64,000 nucleotides of DNA from an uncultured Halieaceae bacterium (GTDB lineage Bacteria; Pseudomonadota; Gammaproteobacteria; Pseudomonadales; Halieaceae), in assembly GCA_938074045.1 (NCBI GenBank), contig CALJGI010000009.1, positions 124,001 to 188,000 of the forward strand, in the 5' to 3' direction. Both the position numbers and the translations under genes were made by a program. Below are positions 36,435-45,069 of this stretch, one piece after another (position 1 is the first letter of the stretch; each line of letters begins with the position of its first letter). The notes beneath the pieces are model-generated. The model was not told the DNA's origin. It saw nothing but the letters and a program-made list of their open reading frames with translations, and did no database searches.

Positions 36435-38912
36435 CTACAAGCTGTAACCCAGAGTCAAACCATAGGTACGAGGCTCAAGCAAAAACTGATTGGTCGCCAG
36501 CCCGACATTCTGGTCACCAAGATACTGTCCAGTCACGTGATCATCATCCTTGAGATTACGACCCCACAATTCAACAAACCAGTTCTGCCTGGCACCGTAT
36601 AGCGTAAGCGTTGCATTCCATACTTCCCATTCATCCAAAAGGTCATTAGTCGCGTTGAAAACTCGACTGTAAAACTTATCCTGCCAGTAGTAGTTCGTGG
36701 CGGCGATGAGCCTCATTCCGTTATCGAAATGGACAGAGTATGTAGCACCTAGATTGGCGGAAAAAGCCGGTGAATTTGGTAACTCATTACCATCCAGCTG
36801 AGTGGGTAAACCATCACAGGGCGGCATATCCCCCGGGCAGCCTGGACCTATATAGACGTTGGCATTTGGTCCCGTTAAAACAAAGTCAGTGTTGCCAAGA
36901 AGATTAATATTGGAAGGATCTATACTTTCACCACCATCAATTTCCGTTTCCAGCCAGGCCAGACTGGCGCTAAGGCGCAAGCTCTCGCTCGCCAGCCACA
37001 CAAACTCACCCTCAAAGCCCTGAATCTGGGCGTCGAAGTTTTCATTCAGTGCAATCTGGTTAGTCACCTTGGCGACCTGAAAACTCTCGTACTCGTAATA
37101 GAAGTAAGTAACATTTGCCTGCAGCTTATCCTCAAAAAATCTCGCCTTTACACCGGTTTCAAACGAATTAATATATTCAGGATCAAATTCTGTGGGTAGA
37201 CCGCTCTCACTGGAAATGGGATTGAATCCACCACTCTTATAGCTTCGCGATAGGGTTAGATAGGTCATCAGGTCATCGCTAACAGCCCAGTTAAGATTGA
37301 TCTTACCGGTTGGTTCAGACCAGTCCCCAGAAAACTTGTCATATCCGCCATCCGCGTCATTCAGATTATCCAGAAAATTAAGGTAAATAACACGACTGAG
37401 GGAACTCTTCTCTTCTTCAGTGTAGCGTAAACCCAGTGTCATACTGAGTCTGTCTGTGACCCGCCAATACAACTCGCCGAAGGCAGCCCACGTCTGCAAT
37501 TTATAATCCGACGTATCATTATTGAAGGCACGCAAAGATGGATCTGGACCTATCCCCAGCGCATCTGCAGTGATTTCAAGTGCCGATGAATAGATCCTGT
37601 AGGTTACATCGCTTGCGTAATCCAGATAAAACGCTCCGATCAAAAAATTCCAGTCCCCTTCAAATTCTGACAGCAAACGAAACTCTTGGCTTATCTGCCT
37701 AGGATTGGTCGTAGCCCGATCCGATGAATACAACTTTTGCACAGTAATGGGACCGTCGGGGCCTCGATTGACTGTAACGGGGACCGGCCACATCTCGGAG
37801 GCCACAGCGAAGTCGTAGTCATTACGAGCATCAAGATCGGAGCGATGAAAACCTGTCAATGAAGTCAGCTGAAAACGCTCAAGATCAACATTCAATTCCA
37901 GCGAGGAAATGAAATCCTCTACCTCATACTGCGGCGTAAAGTCCAGGAACTGCTCTCGCGGGTCCGACGTAATCTGTGAATTGGCAAAATCGTCATCCGG
38001 AAAAATCACACCGAGTACCGGGCCAGAAATCGCATCGAGAATGAAAGATGTTACAGTAGCTGCGCCATTTGTGCGCTCATCACCCAAACCAGAGGGCAAG
38101 CATCCAAGAATACCTTGAGGGTCACGCAGGCAACGCTGATTGCTGCCTCGCATCCGGTGGTCATTCTCCTCGAAATAATTCAACGTCAGAGTGGCTTCAA
38201 CCTTTTCATTCGAAAACCGTGTAGACGAGCGAATCGCGGACATATCGCGATCATCAATGCTTTTTTCGTCAGTGTCCTTCCACCCGTTCCGCACAAAACC
38301 GTCACGTTTGTTATAGAAAACTGAAAAGCGCTGGGCCAGATTACTGCTGAGTGGAAAATTCAACGCACCCTTGAACTTTACATGACTGTAGTCTCCCAAT
38401 TCCAACTGGACTTCACCGCCAAACTCTTCATCGGGCTTATTAGTGATCATATTGATTACACCGGCCGTTGTGTTTCGGCCATAGAGAGTGCCTTGTGGTC
38501 CGCGCAAAACCTCTACTCTTTCTGCATCAAAAAACTCAGTTTCAAATATGCGGCCTCCATTCAAATATACGCCATTGAAATGTACGCCTGTACCGCTGTC
38601 AGATTGAGCCCCAATGGCCTGATTACCAATACCTCTGATCGAAATGCTGGCAGTGGTGAAATTTCCTTTACTCATAAGCATATTCGGGACGCTGAACTGC
38701 ATATCCAGCGGTTTACTGATGAGTGCCCGGTCGAGTTCTTCGCCGGAGAAAGCGGTTACTGCGATGGGGGTATCCTGGATGGAGGTCTCTCGTTTTTCAG
38801 CTGTTACAATCACCTCCTCAAAACCAATAGACTGGGCGAACAGGTATTGCGGGAAAAGAAATACCGAGACAAGAATCATCGACGTGATTGCGCAGTGGAT
38901 TCGTTCAGTCAT
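36435..38912 (-). CDS. TonB-dependent outer-membrane receptor
   Basis: 825 residues from the ATG at 38912, which begins a clean signal peptide ('ITSMILVSVFLFPQYLFAQ'). The TonB box area is 'FEEVIVTAEKRETSIQDTPIAVT'. The plug has 'ISIRGIG' and 'VEVLRGPQGTLYGRNTTAGVINMITNKP', followed by a large beta-barrel ending 'LEPRTYGLTLGYSL'. It is longer than the receptor at 19.7 kb owing to extended extracellular loops, including a Cys/Pro-rich loop ('GPGCPGDMPPCDG') and 'RCLRDPQGILGCLP'. Its ligand is unknown. Two BamE-like lipoprotein genes lie just upstream on the same strand. Confidence 0.94.
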   Translation of the reverse strand: MTERIHCAITSMILVSVFLFPQYLFAQSIGFEEVIVTAEKRETSIQDTPIAVTAFSGEELDRALISKPLDMQFSVPNMLMSKGNFTTASISIRGIGNQAIGAQSDSGTGVHFNGVYLNGGRIFETEFFDAERVEVLRGPQGTLYGRNTTAGVINMITNKPDEEFGGEVQLELGDYSHVKFKGALNFPLSSNLAQRFSVFYNKRDGFVRNGWKDTDEKSIDDRDMSAIRSSTRFSNEKVEATLTLNYFEENDHRMRGSNQRCLRDPQGILGCLPSGLGDERTNGAATVTSFILDAISGPVLGVIFPDDDFANSQITSDPREQFLDFTPQYEVEDFISSLELNVDLERFQLTSLTGFHRSDLDARNDYDFAVASEMWPVPVTVNRGPDGPITVQKLYSSDRATTNPRQISQEFRLLSEFEGDWNFLIGAFYLDYASDVTYRIYSSALEITADALGIGPDPSLRAFNNDTSDYKLQTWAAFGELYWRVTDRLSMTLGLRYTEEEKSSLSRVIYLNFLDNLNDADGGYDKFSGDWSEPTGKINLNWAVSDDLMTYLTLSRSYKSGGFNPISSESGLPTEFDPEYINSFETGVKARFFEDKLQANVTYFYYEYESFQVAKVTNQIALNENFDAQIQGFEGEFVWLASESLRLSASLAWLETEIDGGESIDPSNINLLGNTDFVLTGPNANVYIGPGCPGDMPPCDGLPTQLDGNELPNSPAFSANLGATYSVHFDNGMRLIAATNYYWQDKFYSRVFNATNDLLDEWEVWNATLTLYGARQNWFVELWGRNLKDDDHVTGQYLGDQNVGLATNQFLLEPRTYGLTLGYSL

Positions 38913-39039
38913 AAGAAAACCTACTATTGCATTAGATAGATGCCTAAGTTCACACCGCAAAGCGGTGAATTTTCCCAATCGTCCATAATCTACTGTCCAC
39001 CAGTATAAACCAGGTTGCTACATTCGCGCTTAAACTTAC

Positions 39040-39639
39040 TCAATCCATTTCGAGCACGCGCTGACCTATACCCCGAGGAGTGCCTCGTTGTTCTAAACCA
39101 TTGGCACCTACATCTGGGTCACTATGCCCATTCAAGGCCGCCGGAAGACGTTTAAGCGAAGATGCACCCCAACGATGTTGTGACATACCCTGCAGCAAAT
39201 CATCAACATCGGCTACAGATAGAAAGCCCCCGAATGGCTGTATAGCCTGTCCACCGCCCGCATCATTCTTCCACCTTGTGAATGCACCATCTATCACGCG
39301 CCGCTTTTCATCAAAAGCCAGCAACAGATATTCTCCTTCGGTCGCCGTCGTACCCCAATCCAAAGACATCGCGTTAGCACCAGCGAAACCAAGACTAATG
39401 CCCACCCTGGTCTCGCGAACCTCCCAGTGTTCCCAAGCCAGCACGAGGCCATTCGGAAGGGCTGAAACACGGAGTGGTGGTCCCAACTCCGCTAGCACCA
39501 TTGCCAGCGGAGCCCCTGCGGTGATCCCTGAGTATTGATCCTTTGTAAGTGGTTGACCCAGATCATACGAATAGTGAGAACAAGCCGACAATGACACAAG
39601 GATGAATAAAGGGTACAGGCGGAGCGTACTACTCAACAT
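39040..39639 (-). CDS. Lipoprotein of unknown function (BamE-like N-terminal half)
   Basis: 199 residues from the ATG at 39639, which starts a lipoprotein signal peptide with lipobox L-S-A-C. The first 60 mature residues ('GITAGAPLAMVLAELGPPLRVSAL...LAWEHWE') follow the SmpA/OmlA-like pattern of turn-helix-'GxP' seen in BamE. A region of unknown fold follows, including 'FDEKRRVIDGAFTRWKND', and a low-complexity tail. It overlaps the upstream lipoprotein gene by 11 bp, so the two are translated together. Both are likely outer-membrane-associated. It is not BamE itself, which is about 110 residues. Confidence 0.7.
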   Translation of the reverse strand: MLSSTLRLYPLFILVSLSACSHYSYDLGQPLTKDQYSGITAGAPLAMVLAELGPPLRVSALPNGLVLAWEHWEVRETRVGISLGFAGANAMSLDWGTTATEGEYLLLAFDEKRRVIDGAFTRWKNDAGGGQAIQPFGGFLSVADVDDLLQGMSQHRWGASSLKRLPAALNGHSDPDVGANGLEQRGTPRGIGQRVLEMD

Positions 39640-40000
39640 CTGTACTGTGAATTTTTGTGGCAAAGTCCGTCAGTAGATCATTTTCATCAAAAAAGAAAAT
39701 CGCTCTATCGTAGCGGGTGTCAATCTCTACCTGATTATAAAAAACCAATATTAAACCTTGTCCAGAGGAATACTCGAAGAGGTAGTAAAGAACAGTTTCA
39801 TCAGCTAGCGCAATGACCTGTGAAGGTGGACCCAGGAGCTGGAGTACATCGTTACGGGTGCTGCTGCCAACTTTGAGACCATCAATGGCGTCTGGCTTCC
39901 AGACCACCTCGACGCCACGCCTGTTATCGTATTGTGCACAGCCCACCACGGTGGCCAACACCAGCGTCATTACCGCCGCTATGAAAGGTTTTTTCCGCAT
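39629..40000 (-). CDS. SmpA/OmlA (BamE-like) lipoprotein
   Basis: 123 residues. Signal peptide with lipobox V-V-G-C; the mature part carries a BamE-like core, 'IDGLKVGSSTRNDVLQLLGPPSQV', and a second strand block 'LYYLFEYSSGQGLILVFYN...FFFDENDLLTDF'. The family includes BamE of the outer-membrane assembly machine, but this copy lacks a chromosomal bam context and is paired with a second BamE-like lipoprotein. It may be a paralogue with a dedicated client. It is the first gene of an overlapping pair upstream of a TonB receptor. Assignment to the superfamily is good, function is inference. Confidence 0.75.
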   Translation of the reverse strand: MRKKPFIAAVMTLVLATVVGCAQYDNRRGVEVVWKPDAIDGLKVGSSTRNDVLQLLGPPSQVIALADETVLYYLFEYSSGQGLILVFYNQVEIDTRYDRAIFFFDENDLLTDFATKIHSTDVE

Positions 40001-40191
40001 TATCTACTCTCCGATTTAGTCTGAATTCAGTATGCCACTACGCAGAGATTTACTGAATGCAATTGGTGATTATTGATTGACTATTAAAGCAATGACTTAA
40101 TTTCATGAGCATTAGCAAGCGATTGACAAGTGTGGCGCTTGGCAATAGCTACCGCAGAGCTGCTAGGAATCTCTATTTTTTCGTATCAGTT

Positions 40192-40932
40192 TCAAGTAGC
40201 CGCACCCCTGATAAGTTCAGGCGGTATTCGACTTTTTATTTTCTCGTGCAACTGGGGCAGCTCAGACCAATGCACACCCTGCTTGTAATGATGGGCAGCG
40301 TGGTAACCAAGATTGCCGGTTAACACATTGTAGAGCCGTCCAACATTGCTGTAAGAAGCGGCAAACGCATCGTCGGTATCTAACCCGGCGTGGTGATCAT
40401 AGGTCGCCCAGGAGGTGGCGATCAGTCCAAATATCATGGGCACCACGAAAAGAAGAAACCCCGCCAAAGGTTTATACCAGGTTAATAGTGCCACAATGCT
40501 AAAAGTGAGTAAGGCATACAAAATAAAGGTTCGCTGGGCTTTGGGATGACGCTTTCCAACCTGGTAACCCCTAGGATATGCCGTCAGAGCAATAATGAAG
40601 GTGTACTCCCACTCCCCCATCGTATCTCCGGAAGCGCGCTTCCATCGACTCTCGTCCTTGGCTTGGTCGAGATAATTGTGATGATGACCGAAGACATGGT
40701 GCAACAGCCATAAATTGGTTGTTACGCCGGTGTGCAGCGCGTAAAAGAACTCCAACAGACGATTCAGGGGTTTAAAATAAAACGTCTTGGTATGCTGATG
40801 GTGATGATTTTCTGCCTGTTTCTGGGCCGTCACAATCACTTCCTGTAGCGAAAGCTGGGCTTGGACGAAAGACAAAGCTGTGTGAGGTTGATTGCCAACA
40901 AAGCTTACACAATGAAAACCGAAATTACCCAA
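40192..40932 (-). pseudogene. Fatty-acid desaturase, 5'-truncated and joined to a TonB-receptor-like segment
   Basis: The frame is open for 246 residues, but there is no ATG before residue 105 and the only early start is a TTG without a ribosome site. The C-terminal part is a membrane desaturase with His-rich boxes H-H-V-F-G-H-H-H (about 78-85), D-H-H-A-G (about 179-183) and H-A-A-H-H (211-215), and two hydrophobic stretches. The usual first His box and about 60-80 N-terminal residues are missing. Residues 22-42 read 'FVQAQLSLQEVIVTAQKQAEN', which is the typical mature start of a TonB-dependent receptor, not of a desaturase. The simplest reading is a recombination remnant. An alternative is a short functional desaturase with a noncanonical start. 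Confidence 0.6.
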
Positions 40933-40947
40933 TATCTGATCAGAATG

Positions 40948-41835
40948 CTAATCCACCAGACCATCAGCGCGGATTCCATTTTTTTCATGTACGTCGGTAG
41001 TTTTTCCATACAGGGTTTTGACACGAGCCATACTACCCACCATGCCCGGTCGCTCACTGAAGGACATTATCAGCAATAGTCGGTCGGTGGTGCCGGTGTT
41101 TTCTGTCACCTGATGCAGGGAAAATCGCCCCAGGAAAAACTGAAGGTCCCCGGCTTGCAGTTCAAGCTGCCTGACTCGGGTGCGGTTGCCCTTTAGTACT
41201 GTATAAACCTCGTCATAACACTCATCATCACAGCTGCGCAGCTCAGGAATGTACTCGAAGATGCCACCTGATGCAGCCGCCTGCAGCAACATGGTGATCG
41301 TGAATTCATTGGTATCAAAGTGCCAGTTGAACTGCTGTCCCGGCTTACTAACATTAACAATCATGTTGGATACCGGGTCTTCGTATATATGTAGTTCGTC
41401 TTTGCCGAGGCACTCGCAAAGAAACTGCTTTAGCGGTTGCCAGTAATACAAGCGCCTGGCATTGGTCTCTGCGTCAAACAAATCGGAGGTAATGAAACCG
41501 TTGCTACGGGGCAGGAATATATTGATCGGATGATCCTTTGGAAATATGGGATCACCATCATTCAGGTAAACATTGCACAGCTTATCGGGGGAATAGTAGG
41601 TCATGGGTTTGCGTTCGGTGGCTTCAGCCAAAAGCGCGTTCAATCCGTCGGTACTAAAAAAATTCCGAATAACCGCACAACCGTCTTCAGCCAGCTCCCG
41701 ACGAACCTGATCTATAACGACTTTCCGTGCGTCATTGTTAGTGTCATCAATGGGGTAGGCTGCATTATTGATTATTTGTTGCGGTTCCAGTCGCTGCGTC
41801 ATCTTGCTGTTACTCGACCATTCCGGATTTACCAT
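40948..41835 (-). CDS. 2-oxoglutarate/Fe(II)-dependent oxygenase-like protein
   Basis: 295 residues from the ATG at 41835, the first ATG in frame; a TTG at 41889 and an ATG at 41802 are alternatives and none has a strong ribosome site. The iron site is H172-x-D174 in 'WHFDTNEF' with the distal His241 in 'FSLHQVTEN' and Arg252 in 'TDRLLLIMSF', in the right order for a cupin-fold 2OG oxygenase. The segment 'GGIFEYIPELR' resembles ArpA-type oxygenases that hydroxylate amino-acid-like substrates. It lies 15 bp upstream of the broken desaturase. Substrate unknown. Confidence 0.72.
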   Translation of the reverse strand: MVNPEWSSNSKMTQRLEPQQIINNAAYPIDDTNNDARKVVIDQVRRELAEDGCAVIRNFFSTDGLNALLAEATERKPMTYYSPDKLCNVYLNDGDPIFPKDHPINIFLPRSNGFITSDLFDAETNARRLYYWQPLKQFLCECLGKDELHIYEDPVSNMIVNVSKPGQQFNWHFDTNEFTITMLLQAAASGGIFEYIPELRSCDDECYDEVYTVLKGNRTRVRQLELQAGDLQFFLGRFSLHQVTENTGTTDRLLLIMSFSERPGMVGSMARVKTLYGKTTDVHEKNGIRADGLVD

Positions 41836-42364
41836 TGAAACCACAATGGTATCAACTGACGATCCAATGGAAAATGGAGTGCTGACCAAAACACCTGATA
41901 GACCGGTAAAGGCACCTCAAATGCATTCAGTTTCTATATACGTTAGTCAACATATGTGTATGAATCAGCGTCAATTAGATTGGAGCACTCCTCATGGGTC
42001 TCATGAAATTCTAGGAAAATCCGACAAGGGTTGACGACAGATATTTTCCACTTTTGTCCCTCAAGGGCGACCATAACGCGGTTTCATGCCGTATGCCATG
42101 TGAAATCTACAGGATGTAATCGAATTCCATAAACCTGGAAAAGCATAACATTCCCGATGTTGGGCGATATTGCATCATGTTCTGAATTTCCATACTTTTC
42201 GTGGTGTCTTACCCAGTTCCTGAAAACGGGGCGACTCATCCACGTTCCTACCATAGTGGCAAGGAATCGACCATCTGAGCGATGACATTCAGCGGCTCCA
42301 GACTGTCAACTGTTGTAAATACCATCGATAAGTATTCGATTGAGTCCAGTTATCAGCACGGCAA
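41836..42364 (+). other. Intergenic region without recognisable gene
   Basis: About 530 bp between the oxygenase start and the SDR stop. It is relatively A/T-rich and broken by stops in all frames. I found no tRNA, repeat, transposase remnant or clear terminator. It should hold the oxygenase promoter. Confidence 0.5.
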
Positions 42365-43195
42365 TTAATCTACTTCCGCCATTGGCGGCAATTCCTGCCT
42401 TAAAAGCGCTTGGTATCGAACCTGTAACTGGTTTTTGAAACTTGGCCGGGTTGCAATCAGATAGCGGTTATCGCGAATGCCATCGATAACCGGCTGAAAA
42501 GCTTCTTCAGGGTCAGCCCCCTCAGTCAATATGGATTGCAATGCATCGACGCAAAAGGCACCGTCCTCTGTAGTGTCTCTTCCCAGGCTCTCAGGTCGAA
42601 GACTGCCTGTTTGGGCGATCCCTGTATTAAAATTGCTGGGGGTCAAAACGCTCGCACCAATCTTTGAACCCATAATCTGCAGATCAAGGGCCAAACATTC
42701 GGTCACTGACATCGCTGTATTCTTGGAAACTACATAGGGAGCTGACATGGGTCCGGCAACATAGGCCGCAACAGACGCGGTATTGACCACATGCCCATCG
42801 GTGCCCTGCTCAATCATGCGCGGCACAAAGGCCTTGATACCATGAATGATACCGTAGACATTTACCCCGAACGTCCACTCCCAATCCTCAAGGCTTCGTT
42901 CCCAACTCAACCCACCCTGGAAAACCCCAGCATTATTGATCAATAAATCCACCTGTCTAAAAGTATCAAAGGCGTAGTCAGCTAGTTGGATGACAGACTC
43001 ATACTGAGCCACATCGACTTTGTAAGGTTGCGCCCTCTCCCCAATGGCTTCCGCCGTCTTCGCCGCATTGACCTCATCCAGATCTGCGACCACGACCAGC
43101 ATGCCTTCAGCCGCAAACCCCTTGGCCAAAGCAGCGCCAATACCGTTACCGGCACCCGTGATCACAGCCACTTTGTCTTTGAATTCGTTGAGCAT
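42365..43195 (-). CDS. Short-chain dehydrogenase/reductase
   Basis: 276 residues from the ATG at 43195 (GGA about 7 nt upstream; 'MLNEFKDKVAVITGAGNGIGAA' is then the classical SDR start). Cofactor motif T-G-A-G-N-G-I-G, 'DLDEVNA' acidic end of strand 2, N-N-A-G, a catalytic Ser in 'NTASVAAYV' and Tyr-x-x-x-Lys in 'APYVVSKNT' are present. It is a cytoplasmic NAD(P)H-linked alcohol/ketone oxidoreductase. It resembles the cluster of classical SDRs acting on hydrophobic alcohols, but substrate is not assigned. It diverges from the amidohydrolase remnant. Confidence 0.9.
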   Translation of the reverse strand: MLNEFKDKVAVITGAGNGIGAALAKGFAAEGMLVVVADLDEVNAAKTAEAIGERAQPYKVDVAQYESVIQLADYAFDTFRQVDLLINNAGVFQGGLSWERSLEDWEWTFGVNVYGIIHGIKAFVPRMIEQGTDGHVVNTASVAAYVAGPMSAPYVVSKNTAMSVTECLALDLQIMGSKIGASVLTPSNFNTGIAQTGSLRPESLGRDTTEDGAFCVDALQSILTEGADPEEAFQPVIDGIRDNRYLIATRPSFKNQLQVRYQALLRQELPPMAEVD

Positions 43196-43280
43196 ATCGT
43201 TTCCATCGTTGTTATCGGCCAAAGTAGATTTACATTACATTAATCTGATCGATGCTTCACGACAGTCACGTGGGAAAAAT

Positions 43281-43979
43281 ATGAATAACAAAAAACTGGC
43301 ACTGACCATCATGGCCTGCATTCTGGCTCACGGCCTTGCTATCGCTGGCATCCAGGGCGAGCAGTGCAGTTACCCACAGTCCATAATCAACTCAGTGCGC
43401 GTGATTGTTAGCTCGAAGATACAACTGGCAGCCACAGTGGTCATCAGGTGTGCGAAAATTCCACAGGTTCTCACCAAGCCCAATAACTATCAGTCCCCCG
43501 CTGATGCGGTGGTATTCGATGGTCGGCGTAAAACCCTGCTACCCGGCCTCATTGACGGGTAAGGCCACATATGGGCACGTGACAAGCTTGAGCGATCCCT
43601 TGATTACCGGGTCACCACAGTACCGGAAATGGGTTCATCAAGTGGGCTGGAGCAGAAGACCCGGGAAGAGGAGGCGCGGGGAGAGAACCATGATCGAGCC
43701 GACCTGCGCGGCGCGGTGCTTTGGGTGACTGCTCCCAAATCCCGCGGTATACAGTTTGATGATGTTCCCACGTTGGCTGGACCGAGTGCGGCCACCAGTA
43801 GAACCGCTGCAGCCTATGGGTTGTCTGATCGCGACACCATCAATGCGGGTGCCCAGGCCGATCTCCTGCTGGCGACGGGTAAACCGGACGAGAATATTCT
43901 GGATACTCGGCGGACAGAGAGCATCTGGAAATCAGGAAAGGTCCATAACTGGAAAATCGATCAGACCGCCGGCAGATAG
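43281..43979 (+). pseudogene. Amidohydrolase (imidazolonepropionase-like) remnant
   Basis: An intact start (ATG with GGGA upstream, signal peptide 'LALTIMACILAHGLAIAG') leads to 'VVFDGRRKTLLPGLIDG', the beginning of the metal-dependent hydrolase barrel, then an in-frame TAA (43560-43562) directly followed by 'GHIWARDKLERSLDYRVTTVPEMGS' where intact members have 'GxxH'. The frame then continues through 'ENHDRADLRGA', 'VTAP' and 'DVPTLAGPS' and jumps straight to the C-terminal signature 'AATSRTAAAYGLSDRDTI' and 'AGAQADLLLATGKPDENI'. Roughly 200 residues holding the catalytic barrel are deleted near 43785. The reading frame is otherwise preserved, so decay appears recent. It overlaps the convergent SDR by 19 bp. 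Confidence 0.82.
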
Positions 43980-44980
43980 TCTCCCAGCATAAAGCGGGTT
44001 TCCTGCCACAAACGTTCAGCCAATGCTTCATCAAACATATGGTTGGGCAGATTGATCACCATCGGATTGCAATCCTTGAAATAGGCGCCCGTGACACCTT
44101 CAATCAAAGGGTTGGTGGCAACATATACCTGGGTCGCAGCGCCCTCCTCCAGCGTTTTTTTCAGAGCATTGGCGACGTTATTGTAGAGATAACCGAAAAC
44201 ACCCTCGGCGCTGCGACCGATATTGGTATTAACGAAACCGGGGTGGATGACATTAGACGTGGTTTTTTCGGAGTTCAGCATTTTTGACAATTTCAGAGAG
44301 AACAGCGCATTGGCCAACTTTGAACGCCCATAGGCCTCGCTGGGGCTGTATTTCCCTTCTCCGCGCAGGTTGTCAAAATCTATTCCTTCCTCCGGTGCCG
44401 CCATGTAGCCCATCCGACTACCCACATGCACGATCCTGCCCTTTTCCGCTGCCTGCACGAGCGGCAGAAGATGCATGGTCAACACCACGTGTCCGAGATA
44501 GTTCACGGTGAATATTTTCTCTACACCATTCGCCAGTTCGAATGCTGAAAAGCTGCCGACGCCAGCGTTCAGAATAAGCATATCGATGGGCCTACCCAAT
44601 TCTTTTACCGCTTCAGCGCATGCCACACAGGAATCAAAATCTGACAGCTCCAATACAACTGGCGTAGTTTCACCACCGACGCTGGCGCAGGCTATTCTAG
44701 CTTTCTCCATGGTACGGCCAGTCCCGATGACATGCGCCCCACGCATGGCGAGTACCCGCATGGTTTCGTAGCCAACGCCGGAGTTGCAACCCGTGACCAG
44801 TGCGGTCTTACCACTCAGGTCCATACCTTCGGTAACTTCCTCTGCGGTGGAACTGGCATCATAGGGGCTGATCGGGTAACGCGTATCAAAGCTGGTTCCC
44901 TCTCCACTGCATGCAGGAAGCGCGGTGACAGCCACGCCGGAAATGGCGAACTGGATAAAATGTCTGCGTCTCATGTCCAT
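43961..44980 (-). CDS. Tat-exported SDR oxidoreductase (retinol-dehydrogenase-like)
   Basis: 339 residues; ATG preceded by GGAG at 9 nt. The N-terminus 'MDMRRRHFIQFAISGVAVTALPAC' has the twin-arginine motif and a possible lipobox, so the folded protein is exported by Tat and may be lipid-anchored, unusual for an SDR. The catalytic core shows 'TALVTGCNSGVG' (TGxxxGxG), L-N-A-G, 'VHVGSRMG' and Tyr-x-x-x-Lys in 'AYGRSKLAN', close to the retinol-dehydrogenase-like branch. Tat export suggests it carries its NAD(P) cofactor into the periplasm. A QseB-like direct repeat identical in core to the one before the TonB receptor lies 71 bp upstream. Confidence 0.88.
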   Translation of the reverse strand: MDMRRRHFIQFAISGVAVTALPACSGEGTSFDTRYPISPYDASSTAEEVTEGMDLSGKTALVTGCNSGVGYETMRVLAMRGAHVIGTGRTMEKARIACASVGGETTPVVLELSDFDSCVACAEAVKELGRPIDMLILNAGVGSFSAFELANGVEKIFTVNYLGHVVLTMHLLPLVQAAEKGRIVHVGSRMGYMAAPEEGIDFDNLRGEGKYSPSEAYGRSKLANALFSLKLSKMLNSEKTTSNVIHPGFVNTNIGRSAEGVFGYLYNNVANALKKTLEEGAATQVYVATNPLIEGVTGAYFKDCNPMVINLPNHMFDEALAERLWQETRFMLGDYLPAV

Positions 44981-45050
44981 GAACTGACTCCGTTCTCTGT
45001 AAATGCAGTTTAGCCTACTGATGCTCCAGGGAGCATCCCCAGAACAAAAA

Positions 45051-45066
45051 CTTAACCGCTGCTTAA
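45051..45066 (-). promoter_or_regulatory. QseB/PmrA-like direct-repeat box upstream of the Tat-SDR gene
   Basis: Read on the plus strand, CTTAACCGCTGCTTAA: two CTTAA half sites with an N6 spacer, a perfect fit to the CTTAA-N6-CTTAA consensus. It lies 71-86 bp upstream of the SDR ATG at 44980. The 15-bp core TTAACCGCTGCTTAA is identical to that at 19632-19646. Confidence 0.6.
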
Positions 45067-45069
45067 CGT

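Noticed and set aside
41836-42364. Possible insertion-sequence remnant in the gene-free stretch
   Set aside because: I found no terminal inverted repeats, target-site duplication or transposase-like peptide.
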